Below, in pieces: positions 54,572 to 63,117 of a stretch of DNA of 64,000 nt (position 1 is the stretch's first letter; each line of letters starts with the position of its first letter). The notes beneath the pieces are model-generated. The model searched no databases, was not told the origin of the DNA, and worked only from the letters and a program-made list of their open reading frames with translations. The DNA is from Cellulophaga sp. F20128. Its GTDB lineage: Bacteria; Bacteroidota; Bacteroidia; Flavobacteriales; Flavobacteriaceae. The position numbers and the translations under genes were made by a program. The stretch spans positions 124,001-188,000 of the forward strand of contig NZ_JALKBA010000005.1 of the NCBI RefSeq assembly GCF_023015805.1. The letters are read 5' to 3'.

Positions 54572-54867
54572 TTTTTATTCGTCCTATCTTCATCCTTCAT
54601 TAATTCTTTTATTTTTTTCTGCTCCCAATCTCTACCCATAAATGGAATGACATTAAAAATCTTTAGGGCTTTAAAAACAATACTAATACCTAAACCAAAT
54701 ACAACCCATAAAAACCAGGGATTTCTGAATTCATCCACATAATAGTTTACTGCCGCTACTATGGCTATGGTAAAGAAGGCAGAAAGTAAACTCGTGTAAA
54801 ACTTTTTTTCCTCCTTAACTCTTTCTTTTGCCTTAAGGTATCTTTCATCTTTTGTTGAATTGTCCAT
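54562..54867 (-). CDS. 2TM-domain protein 3
   Basis: 101 residues. Motifs: YLKAKERVKEEKKFYTSLLSAFF, two transmembrane helices (about 26-44 and 51-70), FNVIPFMGRDWEQKKIKELMKDED. It departs a little from the other copies (KKFY for KGFY, IPFMGRDWEQ), suggesting functional specialisation or relaxed constraint. It follows the histidine kinase gene by 30 bases and overlaps the next 2TM gene by 10 bases. Confidence 0.85.
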   Translation of the reverse strand: MDNSTKDERYLKAKERVKEEKKFYTSLLSAFFTIAIVAAVNYYVDEFRNPWFLWVVFGLGISIVFKALKIFNVIPFMGRDWEQKKIKELMKDEDRTNKKWK

Positions 54868-54897
54868 TATCTTTCCTTATTTAGTTGATTATATTCA

Positions 54898-56220
54898 TTA
54901 AAACTGGTCATCTTCCATATACTCTTTAATCTTGCGTTTCTCCCAGTTTTTACCCAACAAAGGGTTATACCCAAAAGCCTCCATCCCATGTATGGTTAAC
55001 CCTAGTCCCCATCCAAAAATTGGAAATATCACCCAAGGAAAATCTGTCGTCTTATAATTTAACCAAATTAAACATGGTATTACAAAACAATATGAAACTA
55101 GGTTGTAATAAAATCCCTTGATTTCTTCTACCCTTTCTTTTGCGCGTTGGTAGCGCTTTTCGTCCAAATGAACTTGTTGTGTTTCCATAACTGATACTTG
55201 TTTTGTTAGTATTGGCAAATGAACACTAAATTCAATTGCATCTTTATTAATTATTATTTTACGATCTGTTAACATTTGGTAGCGTTGCTGAATATTTTTT
55301 AACCCTACACCACTACTCTTTTTTACTACACTTTTTTCTTGTAAATTATTACTAACCACCAACATATTATTTCTTTCGGCTACCACGATATGTAAGGGTT
55401 TACCTGGTGAAACCACGTTGTGCTTTACTGCATTTTCTAACATTAATTGCAATGACAATGGAATAATCTTTGCTTCAGGATTACTGCTTTGCTCTGGAAT
55501 ATCAAGAACAATACTGTCTTCAAACCTCATTTTAAGCAAACGTATATAGGTTTTTGCAAACTGTAACTCTTCATCTACAGAAACCAAATCCTTATTCTTT
55601 TGCTCTAGTACATAACGATACACCTTAGATAAAGAGGTGGTGAACTTTTGTGCTTGGTGCGGATCTTCTTCAATTAAACTAGTTAACACATTTAAACTGT
55701 TAAATAAAAAATGCGGATCTAGTTGATTCTTTAAGGCGTCGAACTTTGCCGAGGCTGTACCCGCTATAATTTTTTGTTCCTTTATTTTAGAATCTTGTAT
55801 GTATTTGTAAAAATAATAGGCATGCAACGCTAAAGAAACTATAATGGATATAGCTAAGGCGATCATATAGGGACCCATAGTTTCATTTTCAAAGAAATAG
55901 CTTATCGAATTACTATAGAGCGCCAAGGATATAATTAAGCGTACAAAACCAAAAGCAACAACTGTCAATACCACAGACCCTAGTGCCCCTATCCACAATC
56001 GTTTTTTTGGTTCATTTTCCCAACTAAACACTGAAGATATGTATTGAAAATAATAGGCATTAACACAACTTAGTGTAAAAGAATACAAAAAACCGATACC
56101 GGCAGATTTTAAGGTATTCACTAAAGAAAAACCTTCGTTAAAGGTGACTACCACATTAACAACTAGTATCGCTAAAGTTATATAGATGCTTACTTTTAAA
56201 ATTTTTATGAAACTGAACAT
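54898..56220 (-). CDS. LytS-type sensor histidine kinase with C-terminal 2TM domain
   Basis: 440 residues. The N-terminal sensor has four hydrophobic segments within residues 8-140. The kinase part follows: phospho-acceptor His170 in LKNQLDPHFLFNSLNVL (His-kinase family of LytS/YehU), N-box LMLENAVKHN (259-268) and glycine box GVGLKNIQQRY (304-314). Residues 354-440 then form a full 2TM domain (KRYQRAKERVEEIKGFYYNL, two helices, FGYNPLLGKNWEKRKIKEYM), which sits after the ATPase and is an unusual place for membrane helices. It is the first gene of a series with three stand-alone 2TM proteins and the LytTR regulator. Confidence 0.9.
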   Translation of the reverse strand: MFSFIKILKVSIYITLAILVVNVVVTFNEGFSLVNTLKSAGIGFLYSFTLSCVNAYYFQYISSVFSWENEPKKRLWIGALGSVVLTVVAFGFVRLIISLALYSNSISYFFENETMGPYMIALAISIIVSLALHAYYFYKYIQDSKIKEQKIIAGTASAKFDALKNQLDPHFLFNSLNVLTSLIEEDPHQAQKFTTSLSKVYRYVLEQKNKDLVSVDEELQFAKTYIRLLKMRFEDSIVLDIPEQSSNPEAKIIPLSLQLMLENAVKHNVVSPGKPLHIVVAERNNMLVVSNNLQEKSVVKKSSGVGLKNIQQRYQMLTDRKIIINKDAIEFSVHLPILTKQVSVMETQQVHLDEKRYQRAKERVEEIKGFYYNLVSYCFVIPCLIWLNYKTTDFPWVIFPIFGWGLGLTIHGMEAFGYNPLLGKNWEKRKIKEYMEDDQF

Positions 56221-56441
56221 TTAAATTTGATTTGCCCCTAAATTAGTAAATATTGTTGTTTTAAGCTGAGTACAAATTTGTTGTATTGCCTCCTTTCTAC
56301 AAAGAATTTTAAACCCAGTTGTATAAATTGAATGATGAATTGTTAAATACATAGAAACACAGGGAAACACAACCGACAATAACCTAGTCAAAAGTTGACA
56401 GCTTCATAATCGTCAATTAGTAATTAGCCAAAACAAACCCT

Positions 56442-56449
56442 TATATTTG
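56442..56449 (+). promoter_or_regulatory. -7 promoter element of rluF
   Basis: TATATTTG, match to TAnnTTTG, 24 bases before the ATG; no TTG box at the usual distance. Confidence 0.6.
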
Positions 56450-56473
56450 TTGTCAGGAAAGTGAAATAAAAAG

Positions 56474-57211
56474 ATGAAAGACACACAAGCCACAAGAATT
56501 AACAAATACCTCAGTGAAGTGGGGTATTGCTCACGTAGGGCCGCAGATAAGCTCATAGATCAGGGTAGAGTTACCATAAACGGAAAAGTCCCAGAAATGG
56601 GAACCAAAATAACTCCCGAAGACGAGGTACGGGTAGATGGTAAATTAATTTCCGAATCCAATGAAGAATTTGTTTATTTAATTTTTAACAAACCCATTGG
56701 CATCGTCTGTACAACAGACACCCGTGTAGAAAAGGATAACATTATTGACTTCATCAAATATCCAAAGCGTATTTTTCCTATAGGGAGATTAGACAAACCA
56801 AGTTCAGGCCTTATTTTTTTAACCAACGATGGCGACATTGTAAATAAAATATTGCGAGCCAGAAATCATCATGAAAAAGAATATATCGTAAAAGTAGATA
56901 AAGTTATAACCGATGATTTTATTCACCATATGAGCAATGGTATTCCTATTTTAGATACAATTACAAGAAAATGCAAACTTGAACAGTTGGGTAAATACGA
57001 GTTTAAAATTATTTTAACCCAAGGTTTAAATAGGCAAATTAGAAGAATGACCGAGTATTTGGGGTACAATGTTGTTAAACTAGAGCGTATCCGTATTATG
57101 AATATTTCGCTAGATATCCCTGTTGGCGAATGGAGATATTTTACGAAAGAAGAATTTAAAGAATTAAACAAACTGATATCTACCTCTTCTAAAACCCATA
57201 ACAATGAATAA
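56474..57211 (+). CDS. rluF: 23S rRNA pseudouridine synthase (RluF type)
   Basis: 245 residues. N-terminal S4 RNA-binding domain (TRINKYLSEVGYCSRRAADKLIDQGRVTINGK). Catalytic domain of the RsuA/RluB/E/F family with IGRLDKPSSGLIFLTNDGD, where Asp107 is the nucleophile, and GLNRQIRRMTEYLGYNVVKLERIRI near the C-terminus. The family converts a uridine of 23S rRNA (U2604 in E. coli for RluF) to pseudouridine. The assignment within the family is by overall resemblance; RluB is less likely. The next gene starts inside its last codons (8-base overlap). Confidence 0.88.
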   Translation: MKDTQATRINKYLSEVGYCSRRAADKLIDQGRVTINGKVPEMGTKITPEDEVRVDGKLISESNEEFVYLIFNKPIGIVCTTDTRVEKDNIIDFIKYPKRIFPIGRLDKPSSGLIFLTNDGDIVNKILRARNHHEKEYIVKVDKVITDDFIHHMSNGIPILDTITRKCKLEQLGKYEFKIILTQGLNRQIRRMTEYLGYNVVKLERIRIMNISLDIPVGEWRYFTKEEFKELNKLISTSSKTHNNE

Positions 57212-58049
57212 GCTTTTACAATCTTCCTGTATTTTTCTTGCCCTGTTTGCTTTCACCTTCCAAAATGGTTCTGCACAAACAATTAAGGCAATGACGTATA
57301 ATATTAAGTACGACAATACAAATGATACGGTTAACAATTGGAATGACCGAAAGGAAAAGATGGTTCACTTAATTCAACACTACAATCCGTCATTTCTAGG
57401 TATTCAAGAAGGACTTTACAGACAGGTGAGTTATTTAAACACTGAATTGTCTAAGTACGATTATATTGGTGTGGGTCGGGATGACGGTAAGAAAAAAGGT
57501 GAGTTTAGTGCCCTATTCTACAATTCCAATGATTTTAATGTATTGCAATCGCACACTTTTTGGCTGTCTACAACTCCAGATAAAATTTCTGTTGGATGGG
57601 ATGCTTCAATGGAAAGGATTTGTACCTATGGCCTTTTTCAACATAAAAAAACGAAGGAACAGTTTTGGGTGTTTAACACTCATTTTGATCATATTGGCGA
57701 CCTTGCACGGAAAAATGCCGCCCAACTTATTATTGATAAAATAAAAAGCATAAATACGAAAAACCTTGCTGTTATTCTAATGGGAGACTTTAACTTATCT
57801 CCTGAAGCAGAAGCTATTGCGACAATAAAAACACATCTTAAGGATAGCTACATCACAAGCACAACCCCACCATATGGTCCTAAAGGTACTTTTAATGGTT
57901 TTACAAACAAGCTAATGACAGATAGAATAGATTATGTCTTTGTAAGACACTTTTCGGTTGAATCTGTTATTCAGATTGATGATAAAATGGACAACAACAA
58001 ACACATATCTGATCATATACCCGTACTAGTAACCCTTACTAAAGAATAA
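57204..58049 (+). CDS. secreted endonuclease/exonuclease/phosphatase-family protein
   Basis: 281 residues with a signal peptide (about 1-25, NGSAQ). DNase I-like fold motifs: KAMTYNIKYDN (Asn), LGIQEGL (metal Glu), FNTHFDHIG (His), LMGDFNLSPEAEAI (Asp, Asn) and SDHIPVLVTL (final Asp-His pair). Complete catalytic set, so an active phosphodiesterase. Substrate might be nucleic acid, phosphoinositide-like lipid or sphingomyelin; not deducible. Overlaps rluF by 8 bases, and the PaiB-like gene follows by 4 bases, but the three functions seem unrelated. Confidence 0.88.
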   Translation: MNKLLQSSCIFLALFAFTFQNGSAQTIKAMTYNIKYDNTNDTVNNWNDRKEKMVHLIQHYNPSFLGIQEGLYRQVSYLNTELSKYDYIGVGRDDGKKKGEFSALFYNSNDFNVLQSHTFWLSTTPDKISVGWDASMERICTYGLFQHKKTKEQFWVFNTHFDHIGDLARKNAAQLIIDKIKSINTKNLAVILMGDFNLSPEAEAIATIKTHLKDSYITSTTPPYGPKGTFNGFTNKLMTDRIDYVFVRHFSVESVIQIDDKMDNNKHISDHIPVLVTLTKE

Positions 58050-58053
58050 GACC

Positions 58054-58650
58054 ATGTACATACCACCTTCCTATCAAAATCAGAATTTAGACGAAGTTAA
58101 AGACTTTATAAAAAATAATAGTTTTGGCATTTTGGTAAATGAAACCAAGGGAATGCCTTGGGCCACTCATATTCCATTAGAGTTAGAGGTTAGGAATAAT
58201 CAAGAGGTTCTTGTAGGCCATATTGCAAAGGCAAATCCGCAGTGGCATACTTTTAAAGAGAATCCAAAGGTACTCTGTATTTTTAATGGTCCCCATAGCT
58301 ATGTATCCTCTTCCTGGTACAAGGAAGAAGAGGTGCCAACATGGAATTATATTGCAGTACATATTTACGGAAAAATTAAAATTATTGAAGGTGATGCCAT
58401 ACTTAATAGTCTTACTAATTTGGTGGATAAGTATGAGGAAGCTTCAGAATGTCCAATTTCAATTTCTAATTTATCAAAAGAAACAATGAGTCAGATAAAA
58501 GGTATAGTCGCTTTTGAAATTGAAATACAAGACATACAAGCCGCATTTAAGCTTTCACAAACGAGAACAGAAGACCATCCTAAAATTATTGAAGAATTAG
58601 AACAAAGAGGTACTGGCAGCAAGGAAATTGCCAAATTAATGAAGAAATAA
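58054..58650 (+). CDS. FMN-binding negative transcriptional regulator (PaiB family)
   Basis: 198 residues. Family signature: MYIPPSYQNQNLDEVKDFIKNNSFGILVNE, then PWATHIPLELEV, GHIAKANPQW, VLCIFNGPHSYVSSSWY and VPTWNYIAVHIYG. PaiB proteins have a split-barrel flavin-binding fold; in Bacillus PaiB is linked to repression of sporulation and protease genes, but in other bacteria the function is open. No HTH is visible. The third gene in the rluF group. Confidence 0.88.
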   Translation: MYIPPSYQNQNLDEVKDFIKNNSFGILVNETKGMPWATHIPLELEVRNNQEVLVGHIAKANPQWHTFKENPKVLCIFNGPHSYVSSSWYKEEEVPTWNYIAVHIYGKIKIIEGDAILNSLTNLVDKYEEASECPISISNLSKETMSQIKGIVAFEIEIQDIQAAFKLSQTRTEDHPKIIEELEQRGTGSKEIAKLMKK

Positions 58651-59073
58651 AACAATGTAGGGCATGTGTAACCTACTCCTGAAAATTCCACGCTGGCTCC
58701 TCGCTTGACGCAAAAGAGCTTGCACTACCAAAGTTTTTGATTGAAATAGAATTTGAAGTTCACCAACAAAACGATTGGCAAAAACGAATTAAGATAAAGA
58801 TCTTTAGACGCCTAAGTTTAAAAAAAATCTTATGCACAACGCCTAATAAAGGCATTATTTACTATTTTTATTACCAACCTTAAAAATTGCAAGGGTAAAG
58901 ATTTGATCTTTTTTGGAGTCCATTTCTAGACTACAGCTGAGCATTATATGGTAAAGCGGACCAATTTCGTTATAAAATCATACCTTTTCAACACAGCCGA
59001 ACTATTTAGGTAAGACAAGAAACAAAGCTAAGGTTAAAACGAATCATAGATCAACTTCATGCATTTATAAATT
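58651..59073. other. intergenic stretch, 423 bp, possibly gene remains
   Basis: No gene with a start codon. On the plus strand 58683-58883 is open for 66 codons and the translation looks protein-like (ALPKFLIEIEFEVHQQNDW), but it has no ATG and is too short to trust. No promoter element for the APC permease gene is clear. Confidence 0.4.
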
Positions 59074-60375
59074 ATGGCAAAACCAGATGAAGGATTAAAA
59101 AGGACTGTTGGCACACTTGGTTTATCAGCCAATATTATAAACATTATAGTTGGAGCGGGTATTTTTGTATTGCCTGCAATAATTGCTGGGAAGATGGGAA
59201 CTTCTAGTATTATTTCCTATGTTTTCTGCGGTATTCTTATTGCACTAGTAGTCTTGTGTTTTGCGGAAGCCGGTTCTAAAGTAAATAATACTGGCGGACC
59301 CTACACCTATATAGAAACTGCCTTTGGTGATTATGCTGGATTTTTAGCAGGTATTTTTGCAATAGGTAGTAATATGATCGCAAGTGCTGCCGTTGCAATT
59401 GCATTATTAAATATTTTAGCAACGATTAATCCTGTTTTTGAATTAACCGGGGTACGGATAGCCTTCCTTTTTATACTCTATCTAACACTAGCCATTATTA
59501 ACGTATTGGGTGTTAAGCAAGGAATGCGAATTGTAAAACTCAATACACTTTTAAAATTAAGTCCTTTGCTTATTTTGGTAATCATTGGTTGGAAAGATGT
59601 TTCAATTGCGAACCTGAATATTGAATCCTTTCCATCTATTGATGAGTTAGGAGAATCTTCCTTAATTCTTTTCTTTGCATTTTTAGGCTGTGAAACTGGA
59701 TTGATCGTAGGTGGCGAAATTAAAAACCCCAAACAAACTATTCCACGGGCTATTTTTATTAGTATTGGACTTGTAGTTCTTTTATATATGGGTCTTCAAA
59801 TAGTTTCACAAGGTGTTTTAGGCAATGAATTAGTCAATTACAAGGCTTCCCCTTTAGCCGAAACCGCTAAAATTGTCCTAGGACCCTTCGGCTACATTCT
59901 TATAACCATAGGCGCTGCTATTTCTATGTTTGGCGTGGTTAGTGGCGATTTATTAAATACGCCGAGAGTTTTATTTGCACTCTCTAGAGATAAAGTTATT
60001 CCGATAAAAAAACTATCCAACATACATAAAAAATTTACAACACCTTATATTGCCATAATTACCTACAGTATTATTACTTTTATTTTTGCTATTACCGGAA
60101 GCTTTGAGCAATTAATAATCATTGCAACGAGCACTATTCTTTTGTTGTATTTAGGGGTGGCATTATCGGTAATTAAGTTGCGTAAATCACAAAAATCGGA
60201 ACCCGGTGAATTTAAAATTCCAGGAGGTCTAATCGTTCCCATTCTTTCCATACTTATTATTTTTTATTTCTTATCTCACTTGGCTATTGATGAAATAATT
60301 GGTGCCATCTTATTTCTAGCAAGTCTCAGTATTATTTACCTATGCATCCAAATTTTTAAAAAGAAGTCTGTTTAA
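59074..60375 (+). CDS. APC-superfamily amino acid permease
   Basis: 433 residues with about twelve transmembrane helices. The first helix contains the substrate-binding unwound motif GAGIFVLPA, preceded by a short cytosolic N-terminus (GLKRTVGTLGLSANIINIIV). Other family marks: GGPYTYIETAFGDYAGFLAG in helix 3 and GCETGLIVGGEIKNPKQTIPRAI in the loop after helix 6. It imports an amino acid or related amine by proton symport or exchange; the substrate is unknown. Single gene. Confidence 0.9.
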   Translation: MAKPDEGLKRTVGTLGLSANIINIIVGAGIFVLPAIIAGKMGTSSIISYVFCGILIALVVLCFAEAGSKVNNTGGPYTYIETAFGDYAGFLAGIFAIGSNMIASAAVAIALLNILATINPVFELTGVRIAFLFILYLTLAIINVLGVKQGMRIVKLNTLLKLSPLLILVIIGWKDVSIANLNIESFPSIDELGESSLILFFAFLGCETGLIVGGEIKNPKQTIPRAIFISIGLVVLLYMGLQIVSQGVLGNELVNYKASPLAETAKIVLGPFGYILITIGAAISMFGVVSGDLLNTPRVLFALSRDKVIPIKKLSNIHKKFTTPYIAIITYSIITFIFAITGSFEQLIIIATSTILLLYLGVALSVIKLRKSQKSEPGEFKIPGGLIVPILSILIIFYFLSHLAIDEIIGAILFLASLSIIYLCIQIFKKKSV

Positions 60376-60736
60376 GTAATCAATTTTAACATACCATAAA
60401 AAGCCGTTTATTACCTTAGAAATTTTTAATAGCTAGGCGAAGTAATAATTAGAGAAACAATTGAATTATTTGTATCTTTCAATACAAATCACCAACTCCT
60501 AACAGTTAACTATTGGAAGATTGCTGGGCAAAACTCTTTAATTCGCCAAGATGAACATCTAATCCAGTAGGAAGTAAACAGCACAAATGGTATTCTTTTT
60601 CCACCATTTAGGGATTCATTAGGCGTATTTAACCAATAACCCTATACTTTACCCTTAGGAAAAAGGTGAATGCTAAAAATGGACGCTGTAAATTTTATGG
60701 AAAAGGCAATAGTATTGGCATGATGTAAATTTAAAT
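60376..60736. other. intergenic stretch, 361 bp, no gene seen
   Basis: Stops in all frames and no structure of note. TAAATTTA just before the next gene is one mismatch from a -7 element. Confidence 0.45.
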
Positions 60737-61618
60737 ATGAAAAAAGACACCAATTTGTTTCGCTTTGTACTTGTGTGGACAACTGTAATACTTTCAATTT
60801 CTTGTTCAAGCGACGGTAAGAAAGAAGATTCTCTGGTAGATGTCCTCTTAGAGCCTGTTGTTTTTACTGCAATTGGTGACGTACCTTATGGAGAATGGCA
60901 ACGCGATTCTATCCTTAACGTAATTGCTGCACACAACATCAGGGCTAATTCTGAATTTGTAATACATCTAGGAGACATTAAAACAGGGCAAACTGCCTGT
61001 ACAGATGCTGCTTATAAAGACGCAAGTGACATCCTGAAAATGTTCCAGGTACCTACATTCATAGTCCTAGGAGACAATGAGTATAATGACTGTATCAATC
61101 CCGACGAAGCTTTTGCGCTATGGAATTCTTATTTTTTTAAATTTAATACCAATTGGACATTTACTCCTACCATTGCGTACCAGCCTGAACGTCCAGAAAA
61201 TTTTAGTTGGATACAGCGTAAAGTTTTATTTCTAGGAATTAATATTGTTGGTAGTTCTGTACACGATGCTCAAGAATGGGAAACAAGGTTAACAGACGAT
61301 GCCAATTGGGTAAAACAACATCTAGAAACAGAAAAAGAGAAAATAAATGCTGTTGTTGTTTTTGGTCATGCCAATATAACAGAGGGAGATCCTACAAAAT
61401 TTAAACCTTTTACCGATGTTTTTAGAAATGCTGCAGCAACTTTTGGCAAGCCCATTCTTTATTTGCAGGGAGATGGACACCTTTGGTTTACCAACAAACC
61501 CTGGCCAGAAAAAAACATTACACGCGTACAAATAGATGGCGGACACAGAGCAGTAGAAGTTACTGTAGACCCCAACAAAAAAAATCCGTTTAGTTACAAT
61601 AGAACCTTCTTAGATTAA
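60737..61618 (+). CDS. calcineurin-like metallophosphoesterase, lipoprotein
   Basis: 293 residues. Lipobox SISC (Cys23). The two-metal site is complete: FTAIGDVPYG (Asp), VIHLGDIKTG (Asp), LGDNEYND (Asn/Asp in place of the usual GNHE) and VVFGHANI (His), with GDGHLWF near the end. The GDNEYND variant is typical of a Bacteroidota and proteobacterial subgroup. Predicted to hydrolyse phosphomono- or diesters in the periplasm; the substrate is unknown. Single gene. Confidence 0.85.
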   Translation: MKKDTNLFRFVLVWTTVILSISCSSDGKKEDSLVDVLLEPVVFTAIGDVPYGEWQRDSILNVIAAHNIRANSEFVIHLGDIKTGQTACTDAAYKDASDILKMFQVPTFIVLGDNEYNDCINPDEAFALWNSYFFKFNTNWTFTPTIAYQPERPENFSWIQRKVLFLGINIVGSSVHDAQEWETRLTDDANWVKQHLETEKEKINAVVVFGHANITEGDPTKFKPFTDVFRNAAATFGKPILYLQGDGHLWFTNKPWPEKNITRVQIDGGHRAVEVTVDPNKKNPFSYNRTFLD

Positions 61619-61737
61619 ACTATATTAGTAGTACGTTACAATTCGGGTGTAAAAATCTACAATTGAGAAAACTCTATTTCTTTTTCTATGAAAAGCGGCA
61701 CACCTTTACCCTATTAAATAACTTAAAAACTAAAAAT

Positions 61738-62166
61738 ATGAGAAATCTAGTAATTTTATTCAGCATGTCTTTCATTGGTTTTTTTACAAATGCACAAACC
61801 GTGACGGATTCTATACCTAGCTATACCATAACAATTACAATACCGAATGTAGTTAATGACGAAGGATCTATATTGGCTGGCCTTCACAACACTGAAACTT
61901 TTATGAAAGGCCCTGGTGTTCAAAACCTACAAAGTGAAATTAGAGACGGCAAAGTAACTTTAATTTTCAAAAACGTTCCCGCTGGTGAATATGCAATTTT
62001 GGCCATGCATGATAAAAACGATAACAAACAAATGGATATGGAAAACGGAATGCCTCAAGAAGATTATGGCATGACTGGCACACCCAATGCTTTTGGTCCA
62101 CCTGTTTTTAGCGATGCCAAATTCACACTAAAAGATAAAAATCTGGAATTTTTAATTCGGTTTTAG
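61738..62166 (+). CDS. DUF2141-domain secreted protein
   Basis: 142 residues from ATG 61738 with a signal peptide (MRNLVILFSMSFIGFFTNAQ). The frame opens earlier at a TTG (61663), but that would mask the signal sequence. DUF2141 features: ITIPNVVNDEGSILAGLHNTETFM, LIFKNVPAGEYAILAMHDKNDNKQMDMENGMPQEDYGMT, ending in a Phe-rich strand. The NVPAGEYAI and HDxNxNxxMD motifs define the family; the Asp/Asn cluster looks calcium-binding. Function unknown. A strong terminator separates it from the convergent dps gene. Confidence 0.88.
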   Translation: MRNLVILFSMSFIGFFTNAQTVTDSIPSYTITITIPNVVNDEGSILAGLHNTETFMKGPGVQNLQSEIRDGKVTLIFKNVPAGEYAILAMHDKNDNKQMDMENGMPQEDYGMTGTPNAFGPPVFSDAKFTLKDKNLEFLIRF

Positions 62167-62184
62167 ATGGAAGAACTTCAAAAT

Positions 62185-62222
62185 AAAAAAGGGGGATTGA
62201 CATTGGTCAATCCCCCTTTTTT
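62185..62222. terminator. bidirectional rho-independent terminator
   Basis: GGGGGATTGAC pairs with GTCAATCCCCC around loop ATTG, with A6 and T6 runs on either side; between convergent DUF2141 and dps genes. Confidence 0.92.
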
Positions 62223-62240
62223 ATGAATGGAATAAAATCA

Positions 62241-62720
62241 TTATACTTCTTCTTCTAACCAAGCTTTCATCATCCAGATGGTTTTTTCTTGTTCGGTAAT
62301 AAAATCACTCATCAAAGAGTTTGTTCCTTCATCATTGGCATCACCAGAAAGCTCCAATAAATCTCGTTCTATGATCAACAATTCTTTTAAGGAATTTGCG
62401 ATTAATTGTATGGCCTCTTTGTCTACTGAAATATCCTTTCCAACGGGTAGTTTGGATACTTTCATATAGTCTTCAAAGGTATGTAAGGGTTTACCCCCTA
62501 AAGTAAGTATTCGTTCTGCAACCATATCTACTTTTACATTTGCATCTGTATATAACTCTTCAAATTTTACGTGTAAATCAAAAAATCCTTTTCCCTTAAT
62601 ATTCCAATGTATACCTCTTAGGTTTTGGTAATACACCTGAAAACTAGAAAGTAAAATATTTAAATTACTATTTAACGCTTTGGTTTTTTCAATCTCTAAC
62701 CCTATACTGTTTAATTTCAT
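62241..62720 (-). CDS. dps: Dps-family DNA-protection/ferritin-like protein
   Basis: 159 residues from ATG 62720. It stores iron in a 12-mer shell and protects DNA from oxidative damage. The dimer-interface ferroxidase site shows GIHWNIKGKGFFDLHVKFEELY (His38, His50, Glu54), typical of the family, and the rest is the four-helix ferritin bundle. ATG 62744 and TTG 62747 upstream are excluded because they overlap the -7 element (TAAATTTG on the minus strand), while MKLNSIGLE is the usual start of flavobacterial Dps. Monocistronic. Confidence 0.92.
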   Translation of the reverse strand: MKLNSIGLEIEKTKALNSNLNILLSSFQVYYQNLRGIHWNIKGKGFFDLHVKFEELYTDANVKVDMVAERILTLGGKPLHTFEDYMKVSKLPVGKDISVDKEAIQLIANSLKELLIIERDLLELSGDANDEGTNSLMSDFITEQEKTIWMMKAWLEEEV

Positions 62721-62744
62721 AATATTTATCTGTTTTTGTTCCAT

Positions 62745-62752
62745 CAAATTTA
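62745..62752 (-). promoter_or_regulatory. -7 promoter element of dps
   Basis: Minus-strand TAAATTTG, match to TAnnTTTG, 24 bases before ATG 62720. Decides the start codon. Confidence 0.65.
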
Positions 62753-63055
62753 CTCCCTTATCAACTGTTATGGGTCATTTATACATTGAATTATTTTATG
62801 TTTTTATAGGTTAATCCTATAGCCAAGGGCAGGAATATTCTAAATGAAAAAATTCGCCTGTTATAGGTGCTTACTTTCTGTTTTTTTAAGTTACTTAAAG
62901 TATTGAAGTATTTTTTTTAGTAGATCTGTTAATATACACCGCTACTAACCTTTTAAAATTCACATTTCATCAATAAAAACGGCATAATTTTTGTGAATTA
63001 TCATTTAACCAGAAAATTTTGTTAAAATTTGTGAAAATTATAACAATTAAAACAA
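62753..63055. other. intergenic stretch between dps and the adaptor gene
   Basis: Very AT-rich; no gene seen in either strand. Divergent promoters occupy both ends. Confidence 0.45.
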
Positions 63056-63085
63056 TTGTGATTAATTAACACTTGGTTACATTTG
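63056..63085 (+). promoter_or_regulatory. promoter of the membrane-fusion protein gene
   Basis: TTG (63056-63058), 19-base spacer, TACATTTG (63078-63085): the best match in the window to the Bacteroidota consensus TTG-N17-23-TAnnTTTG. The ATG follows 32 bases later. Confidence 0.8.
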
Positions 63086-63117
63086 AAAACTTAAACCACA
63101 TCAAACATCAATCAAAA

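Noticed and set aside
58683-58883. 66-codon open frame on the plus strand with protein-like translation
   Set aside because: No ATG and only one in-frame TTG, no promoter, no family resemblance; at most a decayed gene fragment.
61663-61737. TTG start of the DUF2141 protein
   Set aside because: ATG 61738 gives a proper signal peptide; the extension has no such feature.
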